Origin: Leptospira mtsangambouensis
GTDB taxonomy: Bacteria > Spirochaetota > Leptospiria > Leptospirales > Leptospiraceae
Assembly (NCBI RefSeq): GCF_004770475.1
Contig: NZ_RQHK01000005.1
Location: 124,001-188,000, forward strand
DNA length: 64,000 bases
Direction of reading: 5' to 3'
Made by a program: the position numbers and the translations under genes. The first letter of the stretch is position 1, and each line of letters begins with the position of its first letter. Below, piece by piece: positions 17,764-26,414 of this stretch. Below the pieces are notes generated by a model. It did not search any database. It was not told the DNA's origin and worked only from the letters and a program-made list of their open reading frames with translations.

Positions 17764-18811
17764 ATTCATCTCCTAAATAATTTTGGAAAAGATACCCATC
17801 TTTTGTTTTCTTTTGTAGATAGTCTGGAGAAAGAAGGACTTTGCCGCCACCACCAGTTAAGTCTTTTACATAACTAGGGATTGTGATTCCAGAATGGTAA
17901 CCGCGTAGTTTTCGATAGATTTCAATCCCTCGTTCGATGGGTACAACAAAATCGGAACTTCCAAACACCTCATCACATTGGTGGAGGTAATAAGGTTTGA
18001 TTCCGATGGAGATAAGTTTATAATTCAGTTCTGATAAAACCTTCTCATCATCGTTGATTCCAGATAACAAAACCGATTGGTTAAAAATAGAAATATGCCC
18101 CGTTTTTATCATTCGCATAACATACATTTTAGTTTCTTCTGTGATTTCATTCGGATGATTGAAATGAGTCACCATATAGAGAGGGAAATGTTTTGCAAAC
18201 ACAGCCGCCAGTTCCTCAGTCAATCTCATGGGCATGGTGACTGGGTGACGGGAGTGAATCCTCACTTGGTTGAGATGAGGGATGGATTTTAATTCCCCTA
18301 AAAGATAATCAAGAGAAGAATCAGAAAGAGTGAGGGGATCACCGCCGGACAAAATGACCTCGCGAAGTTCCGTGTTTTTGCGGAAGTATTCGAGAGCCTT
18401 TTCCCATTCGTTCCGATTGGGAGTTTCTTCTGGGTCAGATACTTTTCTTTTTCTTGTACAAAATCGGCAATAAACGGCACATACATGCGAAATGTACCAA
18501 ATGGCGCGGTCAGGATAACGGTGGGTCACCCCTTTGACCGGCATATACTTTTCTTCTGCGAGCGGGTCTTCCACTTCATTGGGATTTTTTTTCAGTTCTC
18601 CCGCACGGGGAAGAACCTGTTTGCGGATAGGACAATTGGGATTTGTTTGATCAATTCTATTTAAATAATAAGGAGTGACGGCAAAACTAAAATCGGCTAA
18701 TGCCGGTGCAAAACTTTCCCTCTCTTCTTCAGTAAGAGTCAGTTTTTCTTCCAAATCAGCCAAAGTAGTGATTCGGTTTTGTAATTGCCATTTCCAATCT
18801 GACCAAGTCAT
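17747..18811 (-). CDS. epmB: EpmB: EF-P lysine 2,3-aminomutase (KamA family, radical SAM)
   Basis: A 354-residue radical-SAM protein, closer in length to EpmB (about 342) than to catabolic KamA (about 416). The cluster motif is CAVYCRFC (Cys111, 115, 118), followed by TRKRKV; VILSGGDPLTL is the GGDP SAM-binding motif. C-terminal GIKPYYLHQCDEV and DLTGGGGKVLLSP bind PLP and substrate in the family. It converts (S)-alpha-lysine to (R)-beta-lysine for EpmA. The gene is divergent from efp with a 68-bp gap, which supports the EpmB role; a purely metabolic lysine aminomutase cannot be excluded. Confidence 0.88.
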   Translation of the reverse strand: MTWSDWKWQLQNRITTLADLEEKLTLTEEERESFAPALADFSFAVTPYYLNRIDQTNPNCPIRKQVLPRAGELKKNPNEVEDPLAEEKYMPVKGVTHRYPDRAIWYISHVCAVYCRFCTRKRKVSDPEETPNRNEWEKALEYFRKNTELREVILSGGDPLTLSDSSLDYLLGELKSIPHLNQVRIHSRHPVTMPMRLTEELAAVFAKHFPLYMVTHFNHPNEITEETKMYVMRMIKTGHISIFNQSVLLSGINDDEKVLSELNYKLISIGIKPYYLHQCDEVFGSSDFVVPIERGIEIYRKLRGYHSGITIPSYVKDLTGGGGKVLLSPDYLQKKTKDGYLFQNYLGDEYEVGH

Positions 18812-18831
18812 CGCTTATGACCATACTTCGG

Positions 18832-18860
18832 TTGACACATGGCCAAGTCCCTCGGATTTT
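18832..18860 (+). promoter_or_regulatory. Candidate efp promoter
   Basis: A perfect -35 hexamer TTGACA (18832-18837) is followed after 17 bp by GATTTT (18855-18860), which matches only three of six -10 positions. It lies in the 68-bp gap between divergent epmB and efp, about 20 bp before the efp ATG. Confidence 0.35.
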
Positions 18861-18879
18861 GTTTACGAGTAACGAAATT

Positions 18880-19446
18880 ATGAACTTAGGCATTACAGAA
18901 GTAAAAAAAGGAATGATCCTCAAGATTGAAAACGAGCTTTATTCCGTCGTCAAAACCGAGTTTGTGAACCCAGGAAAGGGTTCTGCATTCATCCGTACCA
19001 AACTAAAAAACATTGTCCGTGATTCTTCCATTGAAAGAACCTTCAAAGCCGCTGAAAAATTAGAAAGTGTGGATTTGGAACGCCGTAAAATGCAGTATTG
19101 TTATGCTGACGGTGACCAAATCATTTTTATGGACGTCAACGATTACGAACAAATTCCTGTTTCTAAAGATTATGTGGAAGACATCCTTCCTTTTATGAAA
19201 GAAGAAACTCCAGTAGAAGTATCGTTTTATAATGACAAACCAATTGGGGTCACACCTCCTAATTTTGCTATATTGGAAGTAACTTATGCAGAGGATGGTC
19301 TCAAAGGAGATACTACTGGTCTTGCGCTCAAACGAGTGACAGTGGAAACCGGTGGTGAAGTCCAAGTTCCTATCTTTATCAAACAAGGGGACACTGTTAA
19401 AATTGACCTCAGAGATTTGACTTACGTGGAGCGCGTGAACAAATAG
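18880..19446 (+). CDS. efp: Elongation factor P
   Basis: A 188-residue EF-P with the three-domain beta layout and normal length. The first-domain loop reads VNPGKGSAF; Lys33 in PGKG is the predicted beta-lysylation site, equivalent to E. coli Lys34. The C-terminal signatures IGVTPPNFAILEV and GLKGDTTG are intact. EF-P enters the ribosome E site and relieves stalling at polyproline stretches. The start at 18880 is chosen to match family length; a frame extending to 18817 overlaps the epmB start. efp heads a tight run: mtnB begins 2 bp after its stop. Confidence 0.96.
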   Translation: MNLGITEVKKGMILKIENELYSVVKTEFVNPGKGSAFIRTKLKNIVRDSSIERTFKAAEKLESVDLERRKMQYCYADGDQIIFMDVNDYEQIPVSKDYVEDILPFMKEETPVEVSFYNDKPIGVTPPNFAILEVTYAEDGLKGDTTGLALKRVTVETGGEVQVPIFIKQGDTVKIDLRDLTYVERVNK

Positions 19447-19448
19447 AT

Positions 19449-20069
19449 TTGGATTCTCACCCTTCCTTAAAGGAACTGACCAAACTTTCCCATACCTATT
19501 ATGAAAGGCAGTGGATGTATGCCACTGCTGGGAATCTCTCCGCTCGCGATGGAGATACATTTTGGATCACGGCTTCTGGAAAACATAAGGGAGAACTCAC
19601 AGACAAAGATTTTGTTTGTGTTGCCGTCAAAGATGGATCTTTGGTTTCTGCAAATGAAGGACTCAAACCCTCAGCAGAAACTAGCATCCATCAGGTGGTA
19701 TATTCTAAAATGGACGATGCGGGGGCTGCCCTCCATGTCCATACTTTGGATTCTAATTTGTTAGAATTTGGAATTGGGAAAGAAGAAGGTTTTCGAGACT
19801 TCCCTCTCCCTCCGATTGAAATCATCAAAGCCTTTGGGATTTGGGATGAAAAACCAAATCTCAAGTTTCCTGTTTTTTATAACCACACTCACGTTCCGAC
19901 CATTGCTTCGGAAATCAAACGTTACTTTGAAACCAAAGGACAACCGCAAGTTCCCTTTCTCCTCATTGAAGGGCATGGCCCCACGGTTTGGGGAAAGTCT
20001 GTGGCAGAAGCGAACAAACATTTAGAAGCAGTTCATTTTCTTTTGCAAGTAATGGCTAGGCGTATATGA
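19449..20069 (+). CDS. mtnB: MtnB: methylthioribulose-1-phosphate dehydratase
   Basis: A 206-residue class II aldolase/adducin-fold enzyme. MYATAGNLSARDGD, ITASGKHKGELTDKDF and LKPSAETSIHQ are characteristic of MtnB, and the metal-binding histidines are seen in ALHVHTLDS and NHTHVPT. MtnB dehydrates 5-methylthioribulose-1-phosphate in the methionine salvage pathway. The start is a TTG at 19449, needed to reach normal family length; the first ATG would remove the first helix. It follows efp by 2 bp and overlaps the next SDR by 4 bp. No other mtn gene is in the window. Confidence 0.87.
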   Translation: MDSHPSLKELTKLSHTYYERQWMYATAGNLSARDGDTFWITASGKHKGELTDKDFVCVAVKDGSLVSANEGLKPSAETSIHQVVYSKMDDAGAALHVHTLDSNLLEFGIGKEEGFRDFPLPPIEIIKAFGIWDEKPNLKFPVFYNHTHVPTIASEIKRYFETKGQPQVPFLLIEGHGPTVWGKSVAEANKHLEAVHFLLQVMARRI

Positions 20070-20800
20070 AGAGGGATGCCCATGTTTATATTTTTGGAAT
20101 TGGTTCCGGAATTGGGCAAGGGCTTCACAAACGTTTTTTAGAAGACCCATCGGTTGCCCTCTTTGGTTTTTCTAGAAAGGGAAGTTCGGATCTTTCGCAA
20201 TTCCCCGAGAAAGACCAGGGGACTTTTGTTTTGGATGCCAAAAATCCCAATGACTTAGAAAAATTTCAAGTATCCCTAACTTCTAAATATGGATCGCAAG
20301 CAAAGATAAAGTCATCCTCTTTGCAGAATACAGATCTCGTTGTTTATTTTGCCTTGGGTGATGGGGTCTTTGGCCCAATTTCAGGATTAGAAGAAAAGGC
20401 CTTGGCCTCGCATTTCCAATTGAATGTTCATTCTCTGATTTTACTTTCAAAGGCCTTTGCTTCCCATTTGCCTTTATTTCAAAATACTACCTTTGTATTT
20501 TTAGGATCCACTGCGGGAAAACAAGGATTCCCCGAATCCGTAGCCTATTGTGCTTCCAAACATGCGGTTCTTGGAATCACTCGTGCCCTCAGGGAAGAGT
20601 GGAAACCATTCGGAACGAAGGTAGTCCATGTGAGCCTTGGTGCTGTTGCCACGGAGATTTGGGACACAAGACCCCAGTTTGACAAGAATGATATGGTTTC
20701 AATTTCGGACATTTCCGAGTATTTGTGGAGTATTTCCCACTTGCCTAAATCTGTCTTTGTAGATGACTTATCCATTACCCCAAGAAAAGGAATCTTATAG
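20066..20800 (+). CDS. Short-chain dehydrogenase/reductase-like protein
   Basis: A 244-residue SDR fold: YIFGIGSGIGQG (residues 8-19) as cofactor loop, VVYFALGDG where NAG is normal, FLGSTAGKQGF with the catalytic Ser and YCASK for Tyr/Lys. The weak NAG region and low similarity suggest an atypical member. The start overlaps mtnB by 4 bp (ATGA), and the next SDR starts 5 bp after its stop, so it is part of the efp run. The substrate is unknown; sepiapterin-reductase-like SDRs share this look. Confidence 0.8.
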   Translation: MKRDAHVYIFGIGSGIGQGLHKRFLEDPSVALFGFSRKGSSDLSQFPEKDQGTFVLDAKNPNDLEKFQVSLTSKYGSQAKIKSSSLQNTDLVVYFALGDGVFGPISGLEEKALASHFQLNVHSLILLSKAFASHLPLFQNTTFVFLGSTAGKQGFPESVAYCASKHAVLGITRALREEWKPFGTKVVHVSLGAVATEIWDTRPQFDKNDMVSISDISEYLWSISHLPKSVFVDDLSITPRKGIL

Positions 20801-20805
20801 TTCCC

Positions 20806-21543
20806 ATGGAATTTAAGGAATCGATTGTACTCGTGACCGGTGGCAGTGGAGGGATTGGAAGAGAAATCGTTCGAACCCTTGTCCTTGCGGGGTTTTCTGT
20901 CTGGAATCTGGACAAGGTCAGACCAAAATCTCCCATCCTCCAAGAGACCTACCGTGAAGTGGATTTAGCAGAAACTCCCTTTGTGGTGGAAAGAAGTCTC
21001 AAAAAAATCATAGAAGAGAGTTCTGGTGCTGGCGAACTTTATGGGCTTGTGCACAATGCAGGATTTGGTGGACCCTACCACCCCATCACAGATGTCTCCA
21101 TCGAAGAATGGGAGTCTATTTTTCGAATCAATTTAAACAGTTTTTTTCTTTTATCCAAATTTCTTTTGCCCATCTTTCAAAAACAAAATTTTGGAAGGAT
21201 TGTTGCGATTGCTTCTTCCTTATCCATAGTGGGTTCGGCCAATTCGGTTGCTTATTCTTCCTCCAAACACGGATTAGTTGGGTTTATCCGTTCGGTTGCT
21301 GATGAGTGGGGAAAGTTTGGAATCACTGCCAATGCACTAAGCCCTGGTTTTGTAGATACAAATATGGGAATCCAAGAAGACCAAGTCAGCGATCATCGGA
21401 CTAAAATTATTGACAAAACGCCTGTTAGGAGAATTGCGGAACCTTCGGAAATTGCACGTGTGGTCAATTTCCTTCTTCAAAAAGAATCCGGTTATATTTC
21501 TGGATCCAACTGGACTGTCGACGGCGGACTCACCGCCATTTAA
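20806..21543 (+). CDS. FabG-like short-chain dehydrogenase/reductase
   Basis: A 245-residue classical SDR: VTGGSGGIGRE (residues 10-20), VHNAGFGGP, IVAIASSLSIVG with the catalytic Ser, YSSSK, and the C-terminal signature SGSNWTVDGGL typical of FabG-type 3-oxoacyl reductases. Despite that pattern, the setting beside mtnB and another SDR does not indicate fatty-acid synthesis. It lies 7 bp before the 606-residue hypothetical gene. Confidence 0.85.
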   Translation: MEFKESIVLVTGGSGGIGREIVRTLVLAGFSVWNLDKVRPKSPILQETYREVDLAETPFVVERSLKKIIEESSGAGELYGLVHNAGFGGPYHPITDVSIEEWESIFRINLNSFFLLSKFLLPIFQKQNFGRIVAIASSLSIVGSANSVAYSSSKHGLVGFIRSVADEWGKFGITANALSPGFVDTNMGIQEDQVSDHRTKIIDKTPVRRIAEPSEIARVVNFLLQKESGYISGSNWTVDGGLTAI

Positions 21544-21550
21544 CAAAAAT

Positions 21551-23371
21551 ATGAGAATATCAATTCCGCATGATCATTTTTTACAGCTGACGACTAAGGA
21601 AACCTTAGGAAGGTCTTCCGGGATCATCTTACAAAAAGAAGCTCTGTCGATTATGAAGACGGTAGAAATCCAGAGTTCTAGAGAAAATATTGAAGCCGGA
21701 CATTTATTCCGACCCACTGACTCCAATTTTGAAAAACTAAAAATGGATCGTGAGACGGCACTTGATGCTATGTGGCAACTCATTGACTATGGCCTTACCA
21801 CTCAACTTTTTGAAATCAAATATGATTCTGATGTGGGTGAATTACGATTTGTAAATTTTCTTGTAGGACTTCCTGGCGGAATGCCTTTGGAAGAACCATA
21901 CAAACTTCTCATTGCAAGGTCTACGGAACATTTATACCAATACATCCAAGCAAAAAGAATTCTAACAGAAGATACATGGCGTAATGTTTTAAACAAATTG
22001 GCAGACATCGACTATAAAGAAGAAGATGGGTCTGGTGATGAATTGGATCGAATCTTAGAACCAAAACAGTTCCCCTTACAACCGTCAGCTGAAATGTTGA
22101 AACGCTCTCGTGGCCTCATCATTGACGAATTAGAAGCAGATCCAAAAACCATAGTTCTTCCTCATGTAGGTTTTTATTCAGTCCCTGAAGTAGAAGCTGC
22201 CAATTTTCTACATATTGCAAATGAGTATTTAATGACCAAAGTGGAACCTTTGGCAAAAGCTTTTGATACAGAAATCAGATTGGCCTTTGATCGAATCCTG
22301 ATTGCAACACCAGTGAGTGGGAATGTAGAACCCAACGAAATTGATTTAATCCGATCCAAAATTGAAATGTTGTATGGGTTTAAGGAAATTCTAAAAGAGA
22401 ATGGATTTTATCCATTGGTTCACAACTTACGAAAAGTTGCCGATATGGCAGCGAAGTACGCTGAAATAGAAAAAAAACGAGAAGTGGACCGACTCCTGAA
22501 AGTGTATATGAAGATGTTGGATAGCCAATTCGATTTTGATTCAAGGTTACTCCGCATCAATTTAGAAAAAGATAACGAACATGATACCATTATCATAGAT
22601 TTACTTCGAAAAAATCCCAAAGTCCTCTCAGCGGAATGGCATGACCAAGATGCAAAAATCGCTGTTTTTGTGAATAATAACCAAAATAATATCAAAGACA
22701 TCAATCAACTGATTTTTCAAAACTATCGTTTTACGACCGAACATATTTTATATCTCAAGGCTATCATTGAGTTAAACGAAAAAGAGTTAAAACCGCTATT
22801 TAAGGATGATGATTTTGTAAAAACTTACGGGAAAAATTTACAATCCGTGTATTTTAAATACATTCCTTGGTTCTATAAACTTTTTTACTTTTTAGGTGTG
22901 TCGCCAATCGTTAATTCTGGTTATGCGAAAGCAAAATCAATTCTTACTTACTCTCAAATGGATCGTCAGTTTTTGTACCAAAAACGTAGAGAAAACTTTT
23001 TTAAAAAGAAACTTCGAGAACGAGAAGAACGAATTGAAAAGGAAAGAAAACAACAACTCAAACGAGCGTTAGTTTCTGCACTCAGCGATGCTTATTTCGA
23101 AAAAAATTGTTTACCTTCAGTGGATTGGTTGGGATCCAATTATCCTGCATTTTCTGCAGAGATCTTGGAGAAAATGATCCCGGATTTTGCTTTTGTTTCT
23201 ACTACTGGGAAATCGGTAAAATCAAACTCCATCATTCTATTTCCAAATTCACCAGAATTTGATTCGCTTAACAAACGTTTGAAAGAACTATTCAATCAGT
23301 GGACAAGAGGTGAGTTAGAACCACCATCAGAAGATCCGGAAATCCTTGTCCAAATTCGTGGATTGATTTGA
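21551..23371 (+). CDS. Large conserved hypothetical protein, 606 aa
   Basis: No family recognised. The start at 21551 (MRISIPHDHFLQLT) follows the SDR stop by 7 bp; a longer frame from 21410 lies inside the SDR gene. It has no signal peptide. Visible features are an N-terminal mixed region, a helical middle (KYAEIEKKREVDRLLKVYMKM), a hydrophobic stretch YIPWFYKLFYFLGVSPIV near residue 440 that is too short and polar to be a sure membrane helix, and a strongly charged coiled coil after it (KKKLREREERIEKERKQQ). The C-terminus is a folded domain. It closes the efp-mtnB run. Confidence 0.75.
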   Translation: MRISIPHDHFLQLTTKETLGRSSGIILQKEALSIMKTVEIQSSRENIEAGHLFRPTDSNFEKLKMDRETALDAMWQLIDYGLTTQLFEIKYDSDVGELRFVNFLVGLPGGMPLEEPYKLLIARSTEHLYQYIQAKRILTEDTWRNVLNKLADIDYKEEDGSGDELDRILEPKQFPLQPSAEMLKRSRGLIIDELEADPKTIVLPHVGFYSVPEVEAANFLHIANEYLMTKVEPLAKAFDTEIRLAFDRILIATPVSGNVEPNEIDLIRSKIEMLYGFKEILKENGFYPLVHNLRKVADMAAKYAEIEKKREVDRLLKVYMKMLDSQFDFDSRLLRINLEKDNEHDTIIIDLLRKNPKVLSAEWHDQDAKIAVFVNNNQNNIKDINQLIFQNYRFTTEHILYLKAIIELNEKELKPLFKDDDFVKTYGKNLQSVYFKYIPWFYKLFYFLGVSPIVNSGYAKAKSILTYSQMDRQFLYQKRRENFFKKKLREREERIEKERKQQLKRALVSALSDAYFEKNCLPSVDWLGSNYPAFSAEILEKMIPDFAFVSTTGKSVKSNSIILFPNSPEFDSLNKRLKELFNQWTRGELEPPSEDPEILVQIRGLI

Positions 23372-23374
23372 AAG

Positions 23375-24334
23375 TTAATACCAACGTTTGATTCGAAAAT
23401 ATAGTAACATCAGAATTCCTAAAAACCCCATAGCCCCAAGGGCAGTAATAAATCCATATTCCCATTCGAGAGTGGGCATGTGGCGGAAATTCATTCCGTA
23501 AATTCCTGCGACCAAAGACATCGGTAACATGATGGCAGTCATGATGGTGAGTATCTTCATGATCTCATTGGTTTTACGAGTAGAAATAGCAATATGTGCT
23601 TCAAGTGCAGAAGAAATAGATTCAATATTACTATCTACAAGTTCTAAAATGCGTAAAGAGTGGTCTCGCACATCCCGGAAAAAAGCATCGGCTTCATCGC
23701 TAAAAAAACTATTTTTGATTTTTTCTAAGTCTTCTAATACTTCTTTGTTTTGTAACATCCCTTTTTTGATCGAAAGAAGACTTGCCCTCAAACTATAAAC
23801 ATTGCTGATATCTAATGATTTTGAATTCCCAAAGATTTGATCTTCAAAATGTTCGATTCGTTCTTCGATTTTTTGAGTGATGGCCAAGGTATGGTCAGTT
23901 TCAATATCTAAAATTTTGTGTACGACAAATTCATACCCACGAGCCAAAATTTTGTTATTCACTTTCCATTGGTCAATGATATCGCCGATGCTATCTCGAT
24001 AATCTAGGGTCAAAGATATGATTTGATTTGGGGTTAATATAAAGTTAAAATTCTTTTGGGTGAGTTGGTTCCTCTCAAAATGGAATCCACGAAATACAAA
24101 AAAAATATAGTTGGGAAAAATCTCCAGTTTGATCCGACTTGATGGATTTAAAATATCTTCAATGGTCAATTGATGGATATCATGTTTCTGAAAGAGAAAC
24201 ATAAGTTTTTCTTCATTTTCTGCTGTGATATGAATCCAATGTTTGGGATGTCTATGGGAGAGAGGAAGAGGCCTATCGAGGAGCACTTCTTCTTTACTGG
24301 AAGGAGTTAAAATATAATTAAAAAGAGCAGGCAT
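23375..24334 (-). CDS. corA: CorA-family magnesium/cobalt channel
   Basis: A 319-residue CorA. The long N-terminal cytoplasmic alpha/beta and helical part is followed by two C-terminal membrane helices (IMTAIMLPMSLVAGI and FITALGAMGFLGILMLLY) with the pore signature YGMNF (GMN at 280-282) between them, and a basic tail KRWY. It assembles as a homopentameric Mg2+ channel. Its start codon abuts the stop of the M61 peptidase gene with no spacing, so the two are co-transcribed. Confidence 0.92.
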   Translation of the reverse strand: MPALFNYILTPSSKEEVLLDRPLPLSHRHPKHWIHITAENEEKLMFLFQKHDIHQLTIEDILNPSSRIKLEIFPNYIFFVFRGFHFERNQLTQKNFNFILTPNQIISLTLDYRDSIGDIIDQWKVNNKILARGYEFVVHKILDIETDHTLAITQKIEERIEHFEDQIFGNSKSLDISNVYSLRASLLSIKKGMLQNKEVLEDLEKIKNSFFSDEADAFFRDVRDHSLRILELVDSNIESISSALEAHIAISTRKTNEIMKILTIMTAIMLPMSLVAGIYGMNFRHMPTLEWEYGFITALGAMGFLGILMLLYFRIKRWY

Positions 24335-26113
24335 TTAAACAATATTCCTTAAGAAAAATTCTCTTAGTTCTTTTCTGTCATCAGTGCAGTCTTCTGCGAA
24401 CACAAATTTTCTGGTTTTATAATATCCGGAAGCAGTGATCATAGATTCTTTGATTTTTCCTGCGCGGGACAGGATGACGTGAAATTTTTCTCCTGGCCTT
24501 AGATTTTTTTCCAAGTTTTGTAGGGTGGTTTGTGTTGCCCGTTTCCCATTGATAGCAAGGATTTCATCATCTAACATTAGATTCAGTGAATCCATATCTG
24601 ATTTGTGGAGGAGTTTCTGAATGTATAAATTCCCGTTTTTATCTTTGGTTTTGAATCCTGTTTCTCCAACAAGATCAGTCTGAATTCTCCGTATTCCAAT
24701 GATGTCCAAATACAGGTCGACTGGAATTGGTTTTGGATATTCTAAATATTCGTTAAATTCTGTTTTTAAATCCACTCCAGTTACATCTTTTACAGTGTCA
24801 AAAAACTCTTGTTTGGTGAAACCTCTCTGTTTCGTTTTGACAAATACTTCATTGAGTTTATGGAAAACATGACGGATTGTTTTCTTTTCTTTGGATTCTT
24901 GTAATAAAAAAAGATTCATACATAAGGCAAGGACACCACCTTTAGTGTAATAAGAGACTGTGATGTTATGGCTATTCCCATTTCGTTTGTAATACTTTGT
25001 CCATGCTGTGAAAGATGATTCTTCTAAACTCATCCAAGAATCTGCTTCATTGTCTTCCAAAGCAAAAATATCCGATTGGAGTTTGGAAATATATTCTTCC
25101 TTAGAAAGAAATCCTGAATGAAAAAGAAAATAAACGTCATAAAAACTTGTAAACCCTTCGGCAATCCACAACTCACGAGTGAGGTTGGGTTTTTGATAAT
25201 CAAAGGGGCCAAGGGCAATGGGCCGAATTCGTTTGATATTCCAAAGATGAAAGTATTCGTGAGATAAAAGTTCAAGTAGCCTTTTATACTCTTCCTCATC
25301 GGAGATCAGTTCGGGATTAAAATAATTGATGCTGGATGCTCTATGTTCCAGACCTCCATAAGCAGGCAAACTTAAGTTTAATACAAAAAGATAATAAGGA
25401 TTTGGGCTCTCCATCATCCATTCAATTTGTGTTTCTGTAATTCGTTTTAAGTCATCGGCTAATTTGGCTTTGAAATCGAAACTGACATCCCCCTCGACCA
25501 ATAATTCGTGTTTGGTGGTACCTGCTGCGAAGAATACAGAATTTTTTTTGCTCAGGTGGAAAGGCGAATCAAACAATTCATCAAAATTTTCTGACCGAAA
25601 TCGAAAAGGATCTTCAGGATCACGAGTTAAACTAGAATACACATAAGGGAAAAATTCGGAAACTTGGAACAGTACGGAACTAGGTTTTTCTAAACTTCCT
25701 TCTGGGTATAAAAACAAAGCTGGTGGGTTGATGAACCCAAATTCGGTTTCTAAATAGTTGGTCCTTACGGTAAAATCCTCAAAGGCATAGATGATGTATG
25801 TGATTTCGAATTCTTGCGGGAGGTTTTTTAATTTCCATCTATGGAGATCCACCATCTCCCAAAGGACGGGTTCATTTGTTCTTGAATTCCTAACTTCAAA
25901 TTTATGGAGGTGTGTCCCATAGTCGCGAATCATATAAGAACCGGGGGTCCAACTTGGCAAACAAAAGTTTAATTCCGATTGGTCCGTTTTGACTCGGAGC
26001 CGAACTTGAAAGTAGTGTTTGAAGAGATCAAAAATGGAAACTTCAAAATCCAACTGAAGGGAGTTAGACTGGTCGGTTTTGTCTAAAGTTTTTTCTGGTT
26101 CTTCTTTTGCCAT
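24335..26113 (-). CDS. M61-family metallopeptidase with PDZ domain
   Basis: A 592-residue protein. The N-terminal beta domain carries WTPGSYMIRDYGTHLHKF, typical of M61. GGLEHR precedes the zinc site HEYFH (residues 285-289) and the following WNIKRIRP and WIAEGFTSFY complete it. The last 130 residues form a PDZ-like domain (LMLDDEILAINGKR, LRPGEKFHVILSRAG). M61 enzymes cut N-terminal Gly/Ala residues or act as endopeptidases. There is no signal peptide, so a cytoplasmic role is expected. It is coupled to corA. Confidence 0.88.
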   Translation of the reverse strand: MAKEEPEKTLDKTDQSNSLQLDFEVSIFDLFKHYFQVRLRVKTDQSELNFCLPSWTPGSYMIRDYGTHLHKFEVRNSRTNEPVLWEMVDLHRWKLKNLPQEFEITYIIYAFEDFTVRTNYLETEFGFINPPALFLYPEGSLEKPSSVLFQVSEFFPYVYSSLTRDPEDPFRFRSENFDELFDSPFHLSKKNSVFFAAGTTKHELLVEGDVSFDFKAKLADDLKRITETQIEWMMESPNPYYLFVLNLSLPAYGGLEHRASSINYFNPELISDEEEYKRLLELLSHEYFHLWNIKRIRPIALGPFDYQKPNLTRELWIAEGFTSFYDVYFLFHSGFLSKEEYISKLQSDIFALEDNEADSWMSLEESSFTAWTKYYKRNGNSHNITVSYYTKGGVLALCMNLFLLQESKEKKTIRHVFHKLNEVFVKTKQRGFTKQEFFDTVKDVTGVDLKTEFNEYLEYPKPIPVDLYLDIIGIRRIQTDLVGETGFKTKDKNGNLYIQKLLHKSDMDSLNLMLDDEILAINGKRATQTTLQNLEKNLRPGEKFHVILSRAGKIKESMITASGYYKTRKFVFAEDCTDDRKELREFFLRNIV

Positions 26114-26414
26114 AGTTACACTATCTTCTTTTATTTTTAGTTTTGATCAAATGTTTTCTTGACGTTATTTCTTTATAGTACTAGAAAAGGCATAGCTAAG
26201 GTATAAGCAAAGGAGGTGGTCTTTTTGGAAAGTAGTTGTTACAACAAAAGATTTTTGACTCGCGAGGTGGCTGGGCAATAACGCCTCTAGCTTTGTTGCA
26301 AAACCGACCAGACACAGTCTTTCCAAGTTCCGAACGGGTGGTCTCCTTCGGGCAAAACGCAGTCGCTTGGAAAGATTCCTTTGTTCTCTTGTGGATTTTA
26401 CCCGTCCTCCCTCT
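26114..26414. other. 301-bp gap with RNA-like structure and possible short leader frame
   Basis: No sure gene. On the plus strand there is a possible promoter at 26159-26187, then AAAGGAGGTGG (26209-26219) with a TTG at 26225 that opens an 18-codon frame ending at 26281. A long-range helix follows: AGTCTTTCCAAG (26316-26327) with CTTGGAAAGATT (26366-26377), enclosing CCGAA (26330-26334) and TTCGG (26347-26351). Both flanking genes are on the minus strand. It could be a non-coding RNA or a leader; no known riboswitch class was recognised. Confidence 0.5.
26159..26187 (+). promoter_or_regulatory. Candidate plus-strand promoter in the 26114-26414 gap
   Basis: TTGACG (26159-26164) and TAGAAA (26182-26187) are 17 bp apart; the first matches five and the second four of six consensus bases. 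It would fire into the structured intergenic region and antisense to the chemoreceptor 3' end. Confidence 0.35.
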
